Shown here piece after piece: positions 32,405 through 39,406 of a stretch of DNA of 64,000 nucleotides (the stretch's first letter is position 1; every line of letters starts with the position of its first letter). This DNA is from Clostridia bacterium (lineage in GTDB: Bacteria; Bacillota; Clostridia; Oscillospirales; UBA644): positions 1 to 64,000 of the forward strand of contig JAGBIM010000008.1 of assembly GCA_017934975.1 (NCBI GenBank), in the 5' to 3' direction. Under the pieces are notes generated by a model. That model had not been told where the DNA came from, did not search any database, and saw only the letters and a list, made by a program, of their open reading frames with translations. Made by a program: the position numbers and the translations under genes.

Positions 32405-32467
32405 GTTTTCCTCGTTTCTTAAACCGTTTTGGTTTATACAAAAAGCACAAGTCAAAAAGAAAATTTA

Positions 32468-32920
32468 TCACAGAATTGTGCAATTTTCCAAGATTCTTGC
32501 AAATTCCTCTAAACCGATTTGGTCTGTTTCCGAGAATCGATTCAAAAGAGGGCTGTCGATATCCAAAACACCCACGATCGCCCCGTCTTGACGAAGAGGA
32601 ATCACGATTTCGGAACGAGATGCGGCGTCGCAGGCGATGTGCCCCGGAAACGCGTGCACGTCCTCCACCCGCAGGGTGCGTCCCTCCGCCACGGCAGTTC
32701 CGCAGACGCCCTTTCCCCAAGGGATTTCAATACAGGCGGGCTTGCCCTGAAAGGGCCCGAGAACCAGAGTCTCCCCTTCCAACAGATAGAATCCCGCCCA
32801 ATTCAGATCGGACAACGTATCGTACAACAAAGCCGACGCGTTGGCCAGATTGGCAACGGGATGCTCCACCCCGCAAACCAGAGACTTCAGCCTTCGGTTC
32901 AATTCCCCGTAATCGGTCAC
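32468..32920 (-). CDS. msrC: Free methionine-(R)-sulfoxide reductase (GAF domain)
   Basis: About 150 residues forming a single GAF domain. The three-Cys fRMsr pattern is recognisable in IPWGKGVCGTAVAEGRT and VEDVHAFPGHIACDAASRS, the diagnostic stretch, followed by SEIVIPL. It reduces free Met-R-sulfoxide with thioredoxin as electron donor. The start is GTG at 32920, with GGAGGGGG before it; the frame is open 26 codons further upstream, starting within the gap to the ferredoxin gene. Confidence 0.9.
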   Translation of the reverse strand: MTDYGELNRRLKSLVCGVEHPVANLANASALLYDTLSDLNWAGFYLLEGETLVLGPFQGKPACIEIPWGKGVCGTAVAEGRTLRVEDVHAFPGHIACDAASRSEIVIPLRQDGAIVGVLDIDSPLLNRFSETDQIGLEEFARILENCTIL

Positions 32921-33020
32921 AAAACCCCCTCCTTCCCGCTTTTCTTCATTATAGCACATTTCTCCCCCGATTGCAAGTGCAAAAAACAAAAAAAGCACCT
33001 TTTGGGTGCTTTTCTCGTCC

Positions 33021-33725
33021 TTAATCCAATTTCCGGCCGTCGGTGGAGATGGTCACCACCTGCCATGGGATGAATTTGCCGGAAGCCATCAGGGCCTGCT
33101 TTACCGCCTGCTCGATTCCGCCGCAGCAGGGCACTTCCATGCGGACCACCGTAACGGATTTAATATCGTTATGCAGCAAAATCTGCGTCAGCTTTTCGGT
33201 ATAATCCACCGAATCCAGTTTGGGACATCCGATGAGGGTGACGCGGTTGCGGATAAATTCGTTGTGGAAATTTCCGTAAGCGTAGGCGGTGCAATCGGCG
33301 GCAATCAGCAGATTTGCTCCCTCGAACCAAGGCGCGTTGACGGGAGCCAGCTTGATCTGAACGGGCCATTGAGACAGTTGGCTGACGGGCGTGTTGCAAT
33401 CGGAGCAGAACGAAGATGCCACGGCAGGACGGGCAAAGGTCTTCACGTTGGTACCGGGGCAACCACAGGGCAATTTCGGCTCCTTTGCCGCCTCTTTCGC
33501 CGCCAAAACCGCCTTTTCGTCATAAGCGGGGGCTTCCCGATGCTCAAAGGTAATGGCACCCGTGGGGCAGGCGGGCAGGCAATCGCCCAAGCCGTCGCAA
33601 TAATCCTCCCGCACCAGTTTGGCCTTTCCGTCCACCATTTGAATCGCTCCCTCGTGGCAGGCGGCGGCGCAGGCACCGCATCCGTTGCAAAGGTCCGCGT
33701 TGATTTTTATAATTTTACGGATCAT
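33021..33725 (-). CDS. Two-cluster ferredoxin-domain protein, divergent from a Crp/Fnr regulator
   Basis: About 234 residues. Two 4Fe-4S motifs lie at the N-terminus (CNGCGACAAACHEGAI and CDGLGDCLPACPTGAI). The C-terminal domain has further Cys (CGCPGTN, FCSDCNTP, ADCTAY, GCPKLD, EVPCCGG). It could be a redox or metal-sensing iron-sulfur protein. ATG 33725 has AGGAGG upstream; an ATG-like start 6 codons earlier is possible. The divergent pairing with a Crp/Fnr regulator is common in Clostridia, so that regulator probably controls it. Confidence 0.85.
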   Translation of the reverse strand: MIRKIIKINADLCNGCGACAAACHEGAIQMVDGKAKLVREDYCDGLGDCLPACPTGAITFEHREAPAYDEKAVLAAKEAAKEPKLPCGCPGTNVKTFARPAVASSFCSDCNTPVSQLSQWPVQIKLAPVNAPWFEGANLLIAADCTAYAYGNFHNEFIRNRVTLIGCPKLDSVDYTEKLTQILLHNDIKSVTVVRMEVPCCGGIEQAVKQALMASGKFIPWQVVTISTDGRKLD

Positions 33726-33758
33726 AATCCAACCTCCTCGCATGTCAAAAATAATTCC

Positions 33759-33787
33759 TTGACTTTACAAGCATATTATAGTATAAT
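33759..33787 (+). promoter_or_regulatory. Sigma-A promoter for the Crp/Fnr regulator
   Basis: TTGACT (33759-33764), a 17-base spacer and TATAAT (33782-33787). Confidence 0.8.
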
Positions 33788-33801
33788 TGGAACAGAATGT
33801 A

Positions 33802-33817
33802 TGTTGAATTTTCGACA
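33802..33817. promoter_or_regulatory. Candidate Crp/Fnr operator TGTTGAA-TT-TTCGACA
   Basis: Near-perfect dyad with one mismatched pair, located between the -10 box and the ribosome binding site of the regulator gene. That position fits autorepression. It is not the classical TTGAT-N4-ATCAA Fnr box, so the assignment is tentative. Confidence 0.35.
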
Positions 33818-33831
33818 AAAAGGTGATTTCC

Positions 33832-34491
33832 GTGAATTTATATTACGACACTTTGAAACAGTCTCCCCTTTTCGCCCAAATCGGGCAGGAAAATCTGACG
33901 GCCATGCTGGGATGCCTGAACACCCGCGAAAAACACTACCAAAAGGGCGAAACGGTCTTTGCGGAGGGGGAACCCGCCACGCAGATCGGCATCGTATGCA
34001 AGGGAGAGGTGCAGATCGAACGGATGGACTATTACGGCAACCGCACCATCGTGTCCCGAGCTTCCCGCGGAGATCTGTTCGGAGAGACCTTTGCCTGCGC
34101 GGGGATCGAGCAGCTGCCCGTGTCGGTCATTGCCACGGAGGACACCGACGCCTTGCTCTTCGATTGCCGCCGCATCACCCAATCCTGTTGCAACGCCTGC
34201 GCCTTTCATCAGCAGATGATCTATAATTTATTGAAGATCACCGCCCAAAAGAGTCTGCGTCTGCACCAGCGGGCGGAGATTATCTCCCATCGCACCACGC
34301 GGGACAAGCTTCTGGCTTATCTGGAGCGGCAGGCCAAGGAGGCAGGCAAAAACCGCTTCACCGTCCCCTTCGACCGCCAGGCGCTGGCCGATTATCTGGA
34401 GGTGGACCGCAGCGGTCTTTCCGCCGAAATTTCCAAGCTCCGCAGGGAAGGAATCCTGCGTTGTACCAAAAGCGAATTTGAACTGTTATAA
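33832..34491 (+). CDS. Crp/Fnr-family transcription regulator
   Basis: This 219-residue protein has a cyclic-nucleotide-type beta-barrel (about residues 12-125), a long dimerisation helix and a Crp-type helix-turn-helix (about 165-215; F-D-R-Q-A-L-A-D-Y-L-E-V-D-R-S-G-L-S). A Cys cluster, CRRITQSCCNACAFH, sits at the end of the barrel and could hold a metal or Fe-S sensor. GTG 33832 is preferred over GTG 33823 because AAAGGTGA lies just upstream of it. The divergent neighbour is a ferredoxin-domain protein. Confidence 0.92.
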   Translation: MNLYYDTLKQSPLFAQIGQENLTAMLGCLNTREKHYQKGETVFAEGEPATQIGIVCKGEVQIERMDYYGNRTIVSRASRGDLFGETFACAGIEQLPVSVIATEDTDALLFDCRRITQSCCNACAFHQQMIYNLLKITAQKSLRLHQRAEIISHRTTRDKLLAYLERQAKEAGKNRFTVPFDRQALADYLEVDRSGLSAEISKLRREGILRCTKSEFELL

Positions 34492-34498
34492 GCAAAAT

Positions 34499-34528
34499 CC
34501 CCCGACGGTTTTTTCCGTCGGGGGACGC
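34499..34528. terminator. Bidirectional terminator
   Basis: The perfect ten-pair stem CCCCCGACGG / CCGTCGGGGG with a T6 loop lies between the convergent Crp/Fnr and ZIP genes. ACGCTTTT follows on the plus strand. Confidence 0.8.
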
Positions 34529-34541
34529 TTTTCAGTTCAAG

Positions 34542-35297
34542 TTATCCCAGGAAATAATCGGAAATCAGCATCACGCAAAAACCGACCAACAGAGCGTAGG
34601 TGGCGCCCCGCTGACTGCCGTGGGCGTGGGTTTCGGGAATCATTTCATCGCTGATGACGTAGAGCATGGTTCCCCCCGCAAAGGCCAGAGCAAAGGGAAG
34701 AATGGCCGTGGAAACGGTCACCCCAAGATACCCGATCAAGGTTCCGATGACCTCCACAAGCCCCGTAGCAAAGGCCAGCATCAACGCCCGTCCCTTGGGC
34801 ACGCCCGCCGCCAGCATGGGGCCTACGACCACCATGCCTTCGGGGATATTCTGCAGGGCAATCCCCCCCGCAATCATCAAAGCCTGCTCCGTATTGCCCG
34901 CCCCGAATCCGACCCCTGCGGCAATGCCTTCGGGCAGGTTGTGAATGGCGATAGCGGCAACGAACAGAAGCACTTTGCCCAATTTTTCGTTGTTTCCGTG
35001 ATTTTCCAAATCCGTGCCCGCAAGGCGGTGCAGATGAGGCACCAGCTTGTCCATCAGATTCAGACAAATCGCCCCGACGAAAATTCCTGCTATCGTGATG
35101 AGGATTCCGTAATCCCCGCCGTATTCCAGGGAGGGCAGAATCAGCCCCAACACCGCGGCGGCCATCATAACCCCTGCGGCAAAAGCCAGAACGATATCCT
35201 CAAAGCGATGGGAAACCTTCTTGAAAACAAACCCGATCACCGCGCCGATGACCGTAGCCCCGCCCACACCGAGGGCGGTCAAAAGAACCATCGTCAT
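34542..35297 (-). CDS. ZIP-family metal transporter
   Basis: This 251-residue membrane protein has about eight helices and the two ZIP signature helices, IAIHNLPEGIAAGVGFG and GIALQNIPEGMVVVGP. It carries the usual cytoplasmic loop with a His (HLHRLAGTDLENHG). It imports zinc or another divalent metal. It starts 3 bases downstream of the sfsA stop, so it is the last gene of a phosphatase-sfsA-ZIP unit. GGAGG precedes the ATG. Confidence 0.92.
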   Translation of the reverse strand: MTMVLLTALGVGGATVIGAVIGFVFKKVSHRFEDIVLAFAAGVMMAAAVLGLILPSLEYGGDYGILITIAGIFVGAICLNLMDKLVPHLHRLAGTDLENHGNNEKLGKVLLFVAAIAIHNLPEGIAAGVGFGAGNTEQALMIAGGIALQNIPEGMVVVGPMLAAGVPKGRALMLAFATGLVEVIGTLIGYLGVTVSTAILPFALAFAGGTMLYVISDEMIPETHAHGSQRGATYALLVGFCVMLISDYFLG

Positions 35298-35300
35298 AAC

Positions 35301-36005
35301 TTATTCCTCCTTCAAATCAATGGAAACGGCTTTCGTTGCCCTCACCGAATCGTCGGTAACGGAGCACTCCACAGCCAGAATCTTTACACCTTGTTTCGCC
35401 GCAAGGCGCAGGGTGTCCCCAAAGGCCTTATGGGTTTCGTCGTTGGGGGCAAAAGAATGCATCCCCTCCATGGCGAGGACGAACAAAACGTAAGCCTCGT
35501 AGCCGTCCCCCATACAAGAAATCAATTCGTTAAGATGCTTCACGCCCCGCTCGGTGGGCGCATCGGGGAAGCGGGCAAAGCCGTCCTGCTCCAGAGTAAC
35601 CCCCTTGACCTCCAAAAAGGCCTTGCGGGATCCGTCCTCCACGTAAAAATCGAAGCGGGAATTGCCGTACCGCACCTCCCGACGGATTTTCGCATGAGGG
35701 GAAAACAAATTCCCCTCCGAAAGCCACTCCTCCGCCACGTCGTTGACGATCTGGGAGTCGATGTTCACCGACAAAACCGAACCGTCCTTCCGCACCTTTT
35801 CCACGGTGACCAGATCGTATTTCGTCTTGCGGGAGGGACTGTCGGAGCAGGCGAGATACACCGTGGCCCCTTCCACCAGAAGCTCTTTGCAGCGCCCCGT
35901 GTTTTTTACGTGGACGGTTTCTTCCCGTCCGTCCAACTCCACCCGAGCCACAAAGCGATTGATCCGCTGTAAGAAGCGGGCGGGGACTACTTTATTATAT
36001 TTCAT
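35301..36005 (-). CDS. sfsA: SfsA-family DNA/RNA-binding nuclease
   Basis: This 234-residue protein matches SfsA: R-I-N-R-F-V-A-R-V, HVKNTGRCKELL, R-F-D-F-Y-V-E-D and FLEVKGVTLEQDGFARFPDAPTERGVKHL, with the PD-(D/E)xK-like D-x-E-x-K core. E. coli SfsA was named for maltose gene effects and later shown to be a nuclease. ATG 36005 overlaps the upstream stop by ATGA and follows GGAGGAG. Confidence 0.95.
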   Translation of the reverse strand: MKYNKVVPARFLQRINRFVARVELDGREETVHVKNTGRCKELLVEGATVYLACSDSPSRKTKYDLVTVEKVRKDGSVLSVNIDSQIVNDVAEEWLSEGNLFSPHAKIRREVRYGNSRFDFYVEDGSRKAFLEVKGVTLEQDGFARFPDAPTERGVKHLNELISCMGDGYEAYVLFVLAMEGMHSFAPNDETHKAFGDTLRLAAKQGVKILAVECSVTDDSVRATKAVSIDLKEE

Positions 36006-36472
36006 GAATTCTCCTCCGAAAGGATCTTCAGCCACCCTTCGCATCCCCGCAAAACATCCCCGTAGGTCACGTCAAAGCGGCGGGTATACCAGGGATCGGA
36101 AACGTCACCGCCGCCCACGCAATCCAAAAATTTTCGCACCTTTCCCGCCGGGTCGGAGCCGAAAATCCGCAGGGCGTTGCGGAGATTGTTTTGATCCATA
36201 CACAGAAAAAGATCGTAGCGACTATAGTCGCTTTTTCGCAGTTGAACCGCCCGTTTTCCGTCACAAATGATACCGTTGCGGTTTAATTCTTCCCGCGCGG
36301 GAGGATAAACGGGATTTCCAACTCCGTCCCAAATTTCCTCGTCGCTGGTGGCAGAGGAGGAAACCGAAAATTCCGCAGAAACACCGCATTTTTCTGCAAG
36401 ATCCCGAAAGACGAACTCCGCCATCGGGCTGCGGCAAATGTTTCCGTGGCAAACGAACATGATCCGTTTCAA
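36002..36472 (-). CDS. Low-molecular-weight protein-tyrosine phosphatase
   Basis: This 156-residue enzyme has the CX5R P-loop near its N-terminus (FVCHGNICRSPMAEFVF) and the general-acid Asp in V-S-D-P-W-Y. The start is TTG at 36472 with AGGAGGGG six bases ahead; the upstream ATG is out of frame. An ACCAA-A-TTGGT palindrome at 36496-36506 overlaps the likely -10 region. It is the first gene of the phosphatase-sfsA-ZIP unit. Confidence 0.92.
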   Translation of the reverse strand: MKRIMFVCHGNICRSPMAEFVFRDLAEKCGVSAEFSVSSSATSDEEIWDGVGNPVYPPAREELNRNGIICDGKRAVQLRKSDYSRYDLFLCMDQNNLRNALRIFGSDPAGKVRKFLDCVGGGDVSDPWYTRRFDVTYGDVLRGCEGWLKILSEENS

Positions 36473-36513
36473 CTCATCCCCTCCTTATTTCTTATACCAA
36501 ATTGGTCTATATT

Positions 36514-37047
36514 TTAAAGATTGACGACCGTATAGCCGTGCTTCACCGCAGGAAGGAACTTTTCCAGCAGATCCGAGGTCTTCAGACGAAGAGAGGCGGT
36601 GTTGACGCAGGGGTGACATCCGAACCGATCCCCCTTCAGCACGTCCCCGTCAATGAGGAGCGTGACCTCCCCTTCCGAATCGTTCATCAGCCCCATGACA
36701 CTCACCGCACCGGGGGTAATGTCCAACAGGCGCTCCATGTCCTCGGGAGCGGCAAAGGACAAACGGGAAGAGCCGATCTGTGCCGACAGATCCTTGGTCT
36801 TAAAGGGCTTATCTCCCGGCATCATCAGAAGATAAAAGGCGGTTTTCTGACGGTTGCAGAGAAACAGATTCTTACAGATCGTCGCGTCGAGAACCTTGTC
36901 AATCTCCGCACAGACCTCCATGGTCATGGCGGGCTCGTGGTCGATGCGCTGATAGGGAATCTGCAGAGAATCCAACAGATCGTAGGTGCGGATCTCCTTC
37001 TCCAAACGTCCCGCAAGGGATTCGGGGCGACCGTCGGTGAGAATCAT
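36514..37047 (-). CDS. ProX/YbaK-type aminoacyl-tRNA editing deacylase
   Basis: This 177-residue protein belongs to the prolyl-tRNA editing (PrdX/ProXp/YbaK) fold: PYQRIDHEPAMTM, C-K-N-L-F-L-C-N-R, the conserved K-x-x-D-L-S-A-Q-I-G, and the P-G-A-V-S-V-M-G-L-M-N-D strand leading to GCHPCVNTASL. It removes mischarged amino acids such as Ala from tRNA-Pro. ATG 37047 is chosen; the frame extends 17 codons upstream. It appears monocistronic. Confidence 0.92.
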   Translation of the reverse strand: MILTDGRPESLAGRLEKEIRTYDLLDSLQIPYQRIDHEPAMTMEVCAEIDKVLDATICKNLFLCNRQKTAFYLLMMPGDKPFKTKDLSAQIGSSRLSFAAPEDMERLLDITPGAVSVMGLMNDSEGEVTLLIDGDVLKGDRFGCHPCVNTASLRLKTSDLLEKFLPAVKHGYTVVNL

Positions 37048-37077
37048 GAAAAACACTTCCTTTGAAAAGATGCTTTT

Positions 37078-37106
37078 ATTATACCATACTATTTTCAAAA
37101 AAGCAA
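37078..37106 (-). promoter_or_regulatory. Promoter of the editing deacylase gene
   Basis: On the reverse strand TTGCTT (37106-37101), a 17-base spacer and TATAAT (37083-37078). Confidence 0.65.
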
Positions 37107-37155
37107 GAGGCAGAGAGGAAAACTCTCTGCCCCGTTTCTTCTTTTTTTCGGAAAA

Positions 37156-38622
37156 TTACGCAAGATTCAAAGTCAACGCCACCACACCGGCCTTGGGGAT
37201 CACCACCGTCTTGGTCACGTCTGCGTCCACGGTGACGGGCGTGACGGCGTTGGGATTTTCGAAGGTGTTGTGGTTGCGCATATCGTCGGAGGCGAGCACC
37301 ACCGCAGAGGCCGACGCAACCTTGCCCTCCAGACCGAGCAGATCCAGAGAAATCTCCGCATCCTCCGTGCAGGAAAGGTTTGCAAGGGTAACGGTCACCA
37401 CGTTGTCCTTCACCGAAGCGGAGGCGGAAACGCGGGTTTTCAGCTCCTCGTTGTCCGAAACGAGGGTCCGCAAGCCTTCGCCTCCCTGATGGTTTTTGTA
37501 CATATCAAAGACATGATAAGCGGGGGTCACGATGCAATTTTCGCCGCCTGCCAGGAACAGACAGTGCAGATTGTTGCAAAGCTGAGCCACGTTGGCCATT
37601 TTGACGCAATCGCAATGATTGTTGAAAATATTCAGGGTCAAAGCCGTAATCACCGCGTCACGCATGGTGGACTGCTGCTCGAACAGGTTGTACCCCTTGG
37701 AGGGACCGGATCCATCGGGATGCCAGCATCCCCATTCGTCGACGACCAGCTTCATCTTATCCTTCAGACCGTGTCCCACGGTAAAGGCGTAATGGCGGTT
37801 GATGCGCTCTTCCATTCCCTCGGCCTTTTCCATGAGAATATACCAATCGTCCTCGGTATAGTCCACACAGTCGCCCGACTTGCCGCAATAGTAATGGAAG
37901 GACATGCCGTCCACGGGGATTTTGCCCTTGGCGTGGGCCAGATTGGAGGTCAAGCCCTCGGTCCAGGCGTAGTCCGCGTTGTCGGCTCCCCCGGCGATGA
38001 CCTGTCCCCGGTCGCCGCAGAAATTCTTCAGAACCGTGGCAAAACGGCGATATTCCAGGGCGTAATAATCGGGGGTCATGTTTCCGCCGCCGCCCCAGTT
38101 TTCGTTTCCGATGCCCCAGTAGGGAATGTCAAAGGGCTCGGGATGGCCGTTCTTTTCCCGTTCCAGAGCCAGCGTGGTGGAACCCTTGGGAGAGAGGCAG
38201 TAATCCATCCAGTTCAGAGCTTCCAGAGGGGTGATGGAGGTGACGTTTACGGCAAAATAGGGCTTGGCTCCCACCATTTCGCACAGATCAATAAATTCAT
38301 GGGTCCCCACTGCGTTGGATTCGGTGCGGCCGTCCCGATGCTGCCACCAGTTGGTACGCACGGGGCGATTTTCCCCGATGCCGTCCCGCCAGTTATAGGC
38401 TTCGGCAAAGCATCCGCCGGGCCAGCGGAGAACGGGAGGATGAATGGCCTTCAGTTTTTCCACCAGATCCTTGCGGAATCCGCGGATGTTGGGAATCTCG
38501 GAATCCTTACCAACCCACAGACCGTCGTAAAACACGCCGCCGATATGTTCGGTGAAGTGACCGTAGATTTCGGGGGCAACGGTGCCGATTTTTTCGGGGA
38601 ATACGATCGTAACTTTTTTCAT
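37156..38622 (-). CDS. Alpha-L-arabinofuranosidase, family GH51
   Basis: This 488-residue cytoplasmic enzyme has the GH51 features: HFTEHIGGVFYDGLWVG, RWPGGCFAEAYNWRDGIG, the acid/base Glu of IGNENWG (about residue 174) and the nucleophile Glu of VVDEWGCWH (about residue 296), with a C-terminal beta-sandwich. It releases arabinofuranose from imported arabino-oligosaccharides. ATG 38622 lies 4 bases after the activase stop, with AAAGGA ahead; the 47 codons of open frame upstream overlap the activase gene. It is third in the glycyl radical enzyme operon, an unusual partner for this glycosidase. Confidence 0.95.
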   Translation of the reverse strand: MKKVTIVFPEKIGTVAPEIYGHFTEHIGGVFYDGLWVGKDSEIPNIRGFRKDLVEKLKAIHPPVLRWPGGCFAEAYNWRDGIGENRPVRTNWWQHRDGRTESNAVGTHEFIDLCEMVGAKPYFAVNVTSITPLEALNWMDYCLSPKGSTTLALEREKNGHPEPFDIPYWGIGNENWGGGGNMTPDYYALEYRRFATVLKNFCGDRGQVIAGGADNADYAWTEGLTSNLAHAKGKIPVDGMSFHYYCGKSGDCVDYTEDDWYILMEKAEGMEERINRHYAFTVGHGLKDKMKLVVDEWGCWHPDGSGPSKGYNLFEQQSTMRDAVITALTLNIFNNHCDCVKMANVAQLCNNLHCLFLAGGENCIVTPAYHVFDMYKNHQGGEGLRTLVSDNEELKTRVSASASVKDNVVTVTLANLSCTEDAEISLDLLGLEGKVASASAVVLASDDMRNHNTFENPNAVTPVTVDADVTKTVVIPKAGVVALTLNLA

Positions 38623-38626
38623 AACC

Positions 38627-39406
38627 TCAAGTCCTTTCTTGTCCTTCCAAGGGATAGGTACGGCCGAGCATGGAATATTTCGCGCCGGCCAGATTGTTGT
38701 AAGGCAATTTCTCCCACGGGGCATCTCCCACGAAGGATTTGATTTCCGCCAGATTCTCCCCATCGTCCGTATACCCCGGAATCAAGGGGGTACGAAAGAC
38801 GAAGGCAGGATGATTTTCCATAAGCCAGCGGGCATTTTCCAAAATCGGCCCGTTGTCGGCATCGATGGCGGCAAGATGCCGTTTGGGATCCATAATTTTC
38901 AGATCGAACAGAATATAATCCATGCGGGAAGCCACCTGCCGAAAAACCTCGGAGGAAGCATATCCGCAGGTCTCCATGGCCACGTGTACGCCATGCTCAT
39001 GAAGAAGATCGGCACATTCCGAGACAAACTGCCCTTGCATTAAAGGCTCTCCTCCGCTGAAGGTGACGCCCCCCTCCATGGATGCCAGAAGATCCTTCAT
39101 GGGAAGAACTTTTTCCAGCACCTGCGCGGGAGTAAGATCCTCTCCGCAGAGAGAAATCAGCCCTTTGGGGCAGGCGGAGGGATTGCGGCCGTAGGTACGG
39201 AAGATCTCGTTTTCCGCAGGGCGGCGACAACGCCCGCACCCTTCGCACAAAGCGGAGCGAATCATCAGCTCCCGATCAAAGGATTGTCCTTCGGGATTGT
39301 GACACCAGCGGCAACGCAACGGGCATCCCTTCAGAAAGAAGGTAGTGCGCGCCCCCGGCCCGTCGTGGACGGCGAATTCCTTGATATCGAAGATCCGACC
39401 GATCAC
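38627..39406 (-). CDS. Glycyl radical enzyme activating enzyme (radical SAM)
   Basis: This 259-residue protein has the radical SAM motif CPLRCRWCHNPEG, F-S-G-G-E-P, and a short cluster region CEGCGRCRRP with another Cys further on (SACPKGLI), as in activases of dehydratase-type glycyl radical enzymes. It makes the glycyl radical on the partner encoded immediately upstream. Its ATG overlaps that gene's stop (ATGA), which indicates a dedicated pair. Confidence 0.95.
   Translation of the reverse strand: MIGRIFDIKEFAVHDGPGARTTFFLKGCPLRCRWCHNPEGQSFDRELMIRSALCEGCGRCRRPAENEIFRTYGRNPSACPKGLISLCGEDLTPAQVLEKVLPMKDLLASMEGGVTFSGGEPLMQGQFVSECADLLHEHGVHVAMETCGYASSEVFRQVASRMDYILFDLKIMDPKRHLAAIDADNGPILENARWLMENHPAFVFRTPLIPGYTDDGENLAEIKSFVGDAPWEKLPYNNLAGAKYSMLGRTYPLEGQERT

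Noticed and set aside
33744..33822. Classical Fnr box TTGAT-N4-ATCAA upstream of the Crp/Fnr gene
   Set aside because: Only outward-facing TCAA/TTGA halves and a different dyad (33802-33817) are found.
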